In this document: one piece after another, positions 57,571-64,000 of the stretch
Layout: each line of letters opens with the position of its first letter
Position numbering within the stretch: the stretch's first letter is position 1
Source: Pictodentalium vernedei
Taxonomy: Eukaryota; Mollusca; Scaphopoda; Dentaliida; Dentaliidae
Direction: 5' to 3'
Length of the DNA: 64,000 nt
NCBI GenBank assembly: GCA_031216915.1
Contig: CM062288.1
Coordinates: forward strand, 179,144,596-179,208,595
Program-made: the position numbers and the translations under genes
Notes under the pieces: model-generated
Seen by the model: the letters and a program-made list of their open reading frames with translations, nothing else
Database searches by the model: none
Told to the model about the DNA's origin: nothing

Positions 57571-58515
57571 ATTTCAATCAAACTTGGAATATATCTTACT
57601 GTAGACCCCTTTTTGGACTTTGTTAACCACTAAAATATAGTTTTTCATGAAGCGGGGGCATTAGTGTCCCATGGGCACATTTGGTGGCCTGCTGTATGAT
57701 TTAATGAAGATAAGTTGAGATATTTATTAATTCAGTATCAACAAAGACAAATGACTAGAAACTCATGGGGGCAGTAGTATAGCCACCCTTGGCATTCGGG
57801 GAGTATCTGTTGGCTGTGCCAACTCATTGTCCTTGTTAATGAGATATGTGAAAAATAGGCTAAACTTTGAAGGGATATTAAAATGTTGCCAAAACAAAAA
57901 AAACAGCAGTTTGTTAATTTTCTGAGCTCTATCACATACTAAAATTTGAAAAAAATCTGACGCACTTAAATTTTTTCCCCATGACCCCTATCCCATCCCC
58001 ACCTCACCCCCCTCCAGGACGCCACCTCGAAGTTCTACTATAATGGTTGAGAATTTTCTTGGATGGCAACACATTTTTACATATGTTTTTTTGTGGAGAT
58101 TATATTCCCAAACTTTCCAAAGGTTGAGGCTCAAAATGAGGTTGAAACTAAAAGATCAAGAAAATGATGTAAAATTGGCATGTCGGGAGTGACATTTTAA
58201 CTCTTAATAGTATTTTTAAGATATTTTTCACCAGATCTGACAAGATTGGATGAAAAATTCATCTCACTTTAACTCAAGAAAACATTGGAGATAAAATTCA
58301 TTGTTTACAGGGGGAAAATTTTGATTAAATGTGCCCCAGTTATACTTATTTCAGTGGCAAGAGAAATCCTGACCTGGGCAGGAATATCTTCCTGCAGAAT
58401 GCTAGGAGTCAATTTCCAAAATGGATGTGCTCGGTTTCAAATGCTCAGAAAATGTTGTGTGAAGTTTCATAGCTGTGTAATATATAAATAAATGAGTTTA
58501 TGTCTGAAATAACTA
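57570..58515. other. No supported gene
   Basis: Mixed AT-rich sequence with some C-rich stretches (57975-58020). No frame or repeat of note. Confidence 0.4.
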
Positions 58516-58520
58516 ACGAA

Positions 58521-59595
58521 GGTAGAATGTAAATTCAGATATATTTTTATTTGTAAATAACTTTGGCCTACTGCTGGGACAGACTCTTCTGCCTGAAATT
58601 ACCGGAGATCGTAGCTGGTCCCCCATGGATGCATACGCCTGTGAACCCTGATCTTTGATGCTTGGTGAGATCTCCTTCGTGCGCATGCAGACCGTGGGGG
58701 GCGCAGACACTTGCAGACTACATGTACGAGTAATCAATAACAGGCATTCAGAGGGTATACATGTAGGAAACCTTGAGTGTACTGCTCAATCACAGCTCTG
58801 AAGGGCATGCAGTCTTGCGAGGCTACATTGCCACATGAGAAACTACTGGAGCAGGATGTGTATGTGATTGTGCAGGCTACATGTATGCTGCACGTGTAGA
58901 TGTATGAAACCACATTCGGCATCGAGAGTGGCTACACCCACCTAGAAGAATGTACATGTATGAAACCCACATTTTCTGTCCATTGGACTCCAGTGTTTCT
59001 GCGGGCAATGTATGAACCCGAGACTGTAAGTTTGAGATGGCATTGTAGCTATCTGTGTGGATAGAATGGGTAGAATGTAAATTCAAATATATTTTTATTT
59101 GAAAATAACTTTGGCCTGCTGCTGGGACAGACTCTTCTGCCTGAAATTACCTGAGATCGGTGCTGTGAACCCTGATCTTCGATGCTTGGTGAGATCTCCT
59201 TCATGCACATGCAGACCGTGGGGGGCGCAGACACTCGCAGGCTACATGTATGAGTAATCAATAACAGGCATTCATTTCAGAGGGTGTTCATGTATGAAAC
59301 CTTGAGTGTACTACACAGTCACAGCTCTGAGGGGTATGCAGTCTTGCAAGGCTACATTGCCACATGAAAAACTACTGGAGCAGGATGTGTATGTGATTGT
59401 GCAGGCTACATGTATGCTGCACGTGTGGATGTATGAAACCACATTCGGCGTCGAGAGTGGCTACACCCACCTAGAAGAATGTACATGTATAAAACCCACA
59501 TTTTCTGTCCATTGGACTCCAGTGTTTCTGCGGGCAATGTATGAACTCGAGACTGTTAGTTTGAGATGGCATTGTAGCTATCCGTGTGGATAGCG
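58521..59595. repeat. 548-bp direct tandem duplication
   Basis: GGTAGAATGTAAATTCA at 58521 recurs at 59069. The two units stay closely similar to GATGGCATTGTAGCTATC near 59050 and 59585. The second unit lacks about 25 bp (TGGTCCCCCATGGATGCATACG region) present in the first at about 58615-58640. No recognised product. Confidence 0.85.
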
Positions 59596-60560
59596 CAAAT
59601 TGACAAGGCTATGTTGTCGACATATGAGCCGACTGGTGCATGATAAAGGTTATTTTTTGCGAGCTACATGTCTTGCATGAGTTGATGTATGAAACCAGCC
59701 TCGGTATCGAACGTGGCTACATCAACATGGAAGAATGTATGAAACCTGCCGAGTTGAAGTAGTTCCTCGTATTGCTCCAGTGGCTATGAGGGCAACATAT
59801 GAAACCAGAGGACTTGTTCAGTTAGAACCGTCACAAGTGGTGGAAAGTGGCCAAAAATGAAGCCTTGCAAATTGGGTATTCCAGCATTCCTGTTTGTCTC
59901 TGTCGATGGTGTTATATAAATGATACATGATGTCACATTATAAAGATTAATATATATACTAATATTTGTACAAAACAAATAATGGTATAGCTCATCACTG
60001 TCTGTGTCCTCTAATAACTTCTACATGAATTGTCCAGATTCCTCAAGAGAGGCATGTAATAACACTCCCGGGTATGCCTCCCATGATAATAGAGTCATAG
60101 TGTCACAACAGTTCTCTGGGAGGCATACCATTCTTTAGAACAACCAGCAGGTTGCAAATTTAATACATGTCTCATTAATTGTACATGTACACAAGATATC
60201 GGTAGATGTCAATATTATCCACATAAATGCACCTCACAACATTAGCTACACACTATACAAGGGTTGAGCCAGAATGTTGTTCACTGATCCTCATGTCGAA
60301 TCAGTCTTAAAAGTGTCAGAGTTCTAAGAGGCATACAGTGTGTTGAGCTCCATGCACAAAGGTGAATAAATATATTGGGAAATACCCTTTTATGAATGCA
60401 ACCTGCACAAGGACCATGCTTACATTTGAATCTACAGTACATGTAGCTAACAGATATTGTGAACAGAGTAAACTACATATATAACTGGGGTGAAAGTAAT
60501 AAAAACATCATTATTTGATGCAACCTGCTCAAGATCCCATTTCTATGTAGGTATACAAAT
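59596..60560. other. No supported gene; small inverted repeat at 60069-60129
   Basis: GGTATGCCTCCCA (60069-60081) and TGGGAGGCATACC (60117-60129) are perfect complements separated by 35 bp. Otherwise unremarkable AT-rich sequence. Confidence 0.5.
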
Positions 60561-60566
60561 ATGCAG

Positions 60567-61800
60567 CTAATGGTTATTTTCAAATACATACTGCGTGAGC
60601 AAATTTTGAGCTGCCTTAAGGGTTTCCAGGGGGGTTCGAGCATACCAAATGGAAGAATCTGATGACCACCTCCCAAGGGTCTTCATTAAGTGGTCCTCTA
60701 TATGCACTGCTGCTGCTGAGGTAGCAGCACCTATTCTGAAAGAATGACCAGAATAATGAGCTGGGTTGAGCTTTAGCCTTGTTAACATTTTGTTCAAGTA
60801 ATTGATGAAGTGCTTCCTGGTCAATGGTGTGCCATTGTTTAAGAGAAATAAGGCACCGCTCTGAGCAGAGGTAGGCCTAGCACGGAGATATTTCTTAAGC
60901 AAATAAACCGCACAAATTATATCTGAGTTCCCAAATAGTTTAATTGTGAAGCCTCTCCTGAAAGGGTCTGTTTTGGATGCCTTGATGTTTAAACAGCACA
61001 CCTCTAAACCCCCTACCGACATAAAGGTTATGTCTGACACACCTAACTCTGTATCTCGGAATGTTGTGGATTCAGAGGTGAACTCTCCACATCTTAAAAA
61101 GCCAAAAAAAAGCTACCGCTGAAGCCGTTTGAAGTAGGAGATCTGTATAGGGGCCAAAAATACCAGCTTGTAGTAAGTTGAAGATTTGGTACAAGATGGG
61201 AAAGGTGATTGGTAAACGGGGTTTACTTGGAGTGCTAGCAAGTTTTTGTAACCACGAAACAGGACCTGAACCCTTTGCAATCTTTGAAGATTTGGTACAA
61301 GATGGGAAAGGTGATTGGTAAACGGGGTTTACTTGGAGTGCTAGCAAATTTTTGTAACCACGAAACAGGACCTGAACCCTTTGCATCGGAGTATTGTCCC
61401 AGGATACAAAGGGATCTGCCAATCCGGCTTCGAGGTAACCATGCTTTATACCGGCTAAATATAGTTTGACAGTTGAGAATCTCAGGTTAAGGATGGAAAA
61501 ACAAAAAGCAATGAAATTCACTATGAGTTCTTCCGTAACAAATGGAAAAGAGGATGGTAGTATATTATACCTCTGCAAAAATTTATGGAAAGCCTTAAGT
61601 CCTGAAAGATATACAGCTCTAGTATTTTTGTTTAAAGCAGCTTTCCACAGCAGATTCACAGACTGAGTTAGATGTGGACAACCTCCGAAAAGGGTGGAAC
61701 TGGAACTGGATGGGTGTTGGCATGAGGTGCTAATTCTCGGAAGCGGTTCATCTGAAAACGAGAAAGAGCATCAGCTATGTCATTGTGCTTGCCTGGGATG
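60567..61800 (-). pseudogene. Tyrosine-recombinase retroelement fragment (RNase H tail plus recombinase)
   Basis: On the minus strand the sequence starts with IPGKHNDIADALSRFQMNRF (about 61800-61740), an RNase H C-terminus. It is followed by a recombinase: NKNTRAVYLSGLKAFHKFLQ and VTEELIVNFIAFCFSILNLR (core-binding), FFGFLRCGEFT (first Arg), AHYSGHSFRIGAATSAAA (HxxR) and a WYARTPLETL nucleophile region. RNase H directly before a YR points to a DIRS/Ngaro-type retroelement rather than a Crypton. A one-base change in a T8 run (about 61104-61111) and a 106-bp duplication break the frame. It is a different family from copies A-E. Confidence 0.7.
61181..61392. repeat. 106-bp tandem duplication inside the recombinase pseudogene
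   Basis: AAGATTTGGTACAAGATGGG at 61181 recurs at 61287, and the following ~95 bp are almost identical, to CCTGAACCCTTTGCA. As 106 is not a multiple of three, it shifts the frame. Confidence 0.95.
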
Positions 61801-62890
61801 TACCTGGAATAAACAGCAAAGTTGTTCACTGATGCGCACAGAGTGAGTTTGCGTTAAAGACGCACTATATTCATATCTCATATTACATGTACATAGCAGG
61901 AGGTCAAGTCATTTAATACATAAACTGCACTCAAACTGACCCTGTCGTTTGAGTTTCAAATAATGGAATAACAAAAGTAACATTTCAATGAAATATGTCA
62001 AAAATAGCCTAAACTTTGAAGTGATGTGAAAACGTTGATAATGGCAATAAATTGAAAAACATAAAACAGCTGCCTCCTAATTTTTTCAGTTCTGCAACAC
62101 AGTAAAATTTCATTTAATTTTTTGTGACACTGACAATGCTAATGACCACCCCCCCCCCCCCCCCCCCCAACTTTCAGCCTTAACCGTTGATAATTTCCCA
62201 TGTTGGTACCACTTTTTTTTTTATTAGATATGGGTTTTGATGGAAATGATATATCCAAAATGTTAAAGTGGTAGGTCTAGTAGAAGAGTTCATATTAAAG
62301 GATAGAGAAAAAATGTTAAAAGGAATGATGCTTTTGATAAAGGTTGGATATCAGAAAATGAATACCTAATTGTACAACTAGAAGCCACCATTAACAAATG
62401 TATCAAATTTGGTCCCTATAGCTTTAAAAATGTGGCTGTAGTGTGCTAAACAACAACACAACAAAAAAAATATCACTGAAGATAAAGAATGAAGAAATAC
62501 TTAAAACAAGGAATTTCATGGTTGTCTGTATATTTTTTCGATGGAATAGTGTAAATTCTATTCATTGAACTGGAATTTACTTTACACCAATTGCAGTTAA
62601 TGGGCAAATTCATACTAATGATATGGTAAATGGTTTGGTAGATCCTAATCATATGCAGTTGACCTTTTTTTCAATGAACTAGCATACAGTTGAAGAGAAT
62701 CTACTGTAAAACACTAGGAGTGGTGGAAAATATAAAGAAGTGAATGCCACATTTCTTTTGAATCTCTTGGTTTGATATTCTTACTTTTTATTTGGAAAAT
62801 AATCATGATTTCAAGTTTTTCTGTATCAAATATCTCTGGTCATATTTTGTCATGTCTCACATTTGACTTTATTGGTAATGCATAAATCAT
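61800..62890. other. No supported gene; poly-C tract at about 62148-62168
   Basis: AT-rich sequence with one long C tract. Nothing else recognised. Confidence 0.4.
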
Positions 62891-62949
62891 CCTCACACTG
62901 ACCACTCAAGAGCATGTCTTAATTGTCCCTTGAACATTTTTTTCACGAG

Positions 62950-63720
62950 GACTATTAGTATAGTCGGTATCTGACCGTCCATCCATGTGTGCATCAGTCC
63001 ATTTGTCCGTCCATACCACTTTGGTTTCTTGATGATAACTTTAGTTATAGTTGGCCAAATGAAATGAAATTCGGCATGTAGGTGTATAAACATGAATGAC
63101 AGGTCAAGTTCAAATCGGGGTTTGGTACAATATTTTTGCCAGCGTTATGTCCCTTTCTCGGCTTCAAAGAATTCAATTTTTTTTCAAATACCTCGAATTG
63201 CACACTTTTTGGGGGGTGTGGCCGGGTGGCTTTTTATATATGATATGGTGCAGCATAATTAAAGTTCGAATCTGGGTGCAGTCTGACAATTTTTGTCAGA
63301 GTTATACTCCTTTTTCAACTTTGAAAATTTATTTTTTGGGTTTCCCGATGATGACTTTATTTATAGTTGGCCAAATGAAATTAAATTTGGTACGAAGGTG
63401 TATCAACATAAAATACAGGTAATTTACTAATCGGGTTGCGGTCCGACAATTTTTTGCCAGAGTTATACCCCTTTTTGGACTTCGAAAATTCTTTTTGGGG
63501 TTTCCCAATGATAAGTTTAGTTTATAGTTGACCAAATCAAATGAAATTTGGTTGTAGGTGTATCAAGATAAAGTACAGGTCAAGTTCAAATCGGGGTTTG
63601 GTACAATATTTTTGCCAGAGTTATGTCAAATACCTCGAATTGCACACTTTTTGGGGTGTGTGGCCGGGTGGCTTTTTATATATGATATGGTGCAGCATAA
63701 TTGATTTCAACATTTACAGT
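62950..63720. repeat. Interspersed tandem repeat block
   Basis: GATGATAACTTTAGTTATAG with GGCCAAATGAAATGAAATT recurs with variation at about 63024, 63348 and 63508. A second module, AATACCTCGAATTGCACACT to ATGGTGCAGCATAATT, occurs at 63185-63262 and 63627-63702. It is related to the blocks at 52046 and 57160. Confidence 0.7.
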
Positions 63721-64000
63721 TTGTTCAGTGCAAGTCCCTTGTTTTGTTAAAGATGGGATGATACACTTACTCCGAAATATGATAATATCTTGATACACAG
63801 TTCACAATATGATTGAGTATTGAGAAACATTCATGAATCCATCTCTTATTGGTGGATATTTATAATTATCATTAATAGAGACAACATATTGACCCTAATT
63901 ATTTCTCAGTGAAATTATGTCAGGCATGCACCATACTGTATGACAACTTCATCTTAACTTTGGAAAATCAATAAATAGAAATTAGAATGAACAAACAGTT

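Noticed and set aside
60567..61659. Crypton DNA transposon
   Set aside because: An RNase H-type IADALSRF stretch lies just upstream in the same orientation, favouring a YR retroelement.

Overview
This is eukaryotic, intron-bearing animal DNA, and the repeat content suggests a marine invertebrate, most likely a bivalve mollusc. That assignment is an inference from repeat style: about 160-bp satellite-like units inside mobile repeats, several DIRS retrotransposons, an L2/CR1-like LINE and hAT elements. I see no bacterial-style operon, rRNA, tRNA or CRISPR array. The only convincing host coding sequence is two exons on the + strand (6854-7010 and 16315-16517). They join in phase (G|AA) and read like the N-terminal tail of an axonemal dynein heavy chain. 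The rest looks like intron or flanking DNA packed with transposable elements.

Layout. 1-6772: decayed DIRS-like element (copy A), ending about 80 bp before the first exon. 7011-16314: intron with a 7-unit, 156-bp minisatellite full of nuclear-receptor half-sites, a pogo/Tigger-like remnant, two copies of a ~1 kb repeat, a diverged satellite block and a 250-bp piggyBac-type MITE. 16742-36040: a second DIRS-like element (copy C) stretched to about 19 kb by nested insertions. These are a small hAT-like element (18277-19464), a hAT element with a 669-codon transposase (about 20260-24110) and an L2/CR1-like LINE (about 25262-33145, minus strand). The LINE is itself split inside its RT YADD box by a 6558-bp DNA transposon (26239-32796). 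36052-47385: two copies of a repeat with a ~160-bp tandem core. The second copy carries a structurally complete DIRS element (copy E, about 39889-46425) with inverted terminal repeats, an internal complementary region, gag, RT-RNase H-methyltransferase-like and tyrosine recombinase reading frames. 47386-52146: repeat-poor DNA, then a minor tandem repeat. 52147-57155: 5'-truncated DIRS-like copy D. 57160-64000: short tandem repeats, a 548-bp tandem duplication, and a fragment of another tyrosine-recombinase retroelement (60567-61800, minus strand).

The most interesting item is the 26239-32796 transposon. It has exact ends: 18-bp perfect termini TAGCGGGGGAGGAATTCG within roughly 165-bp imperfect TIRs, and a 3-bp TCT duplication. 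It has one uninterrupted 1552-codon gene. The protein has two N-terminal CxxC...HxxxC modules, a FEN1/XPG-like nuclease signature near the C-terminus and a terminal cysteine-rich CXC-type motif. I assign it tentatively to the Academ superfamily. The second interesting item is a small hairpin between the internal complementary region and the right ITR of all four DIRS copies. Its stem sequence changes between copies while its pairing is kept.
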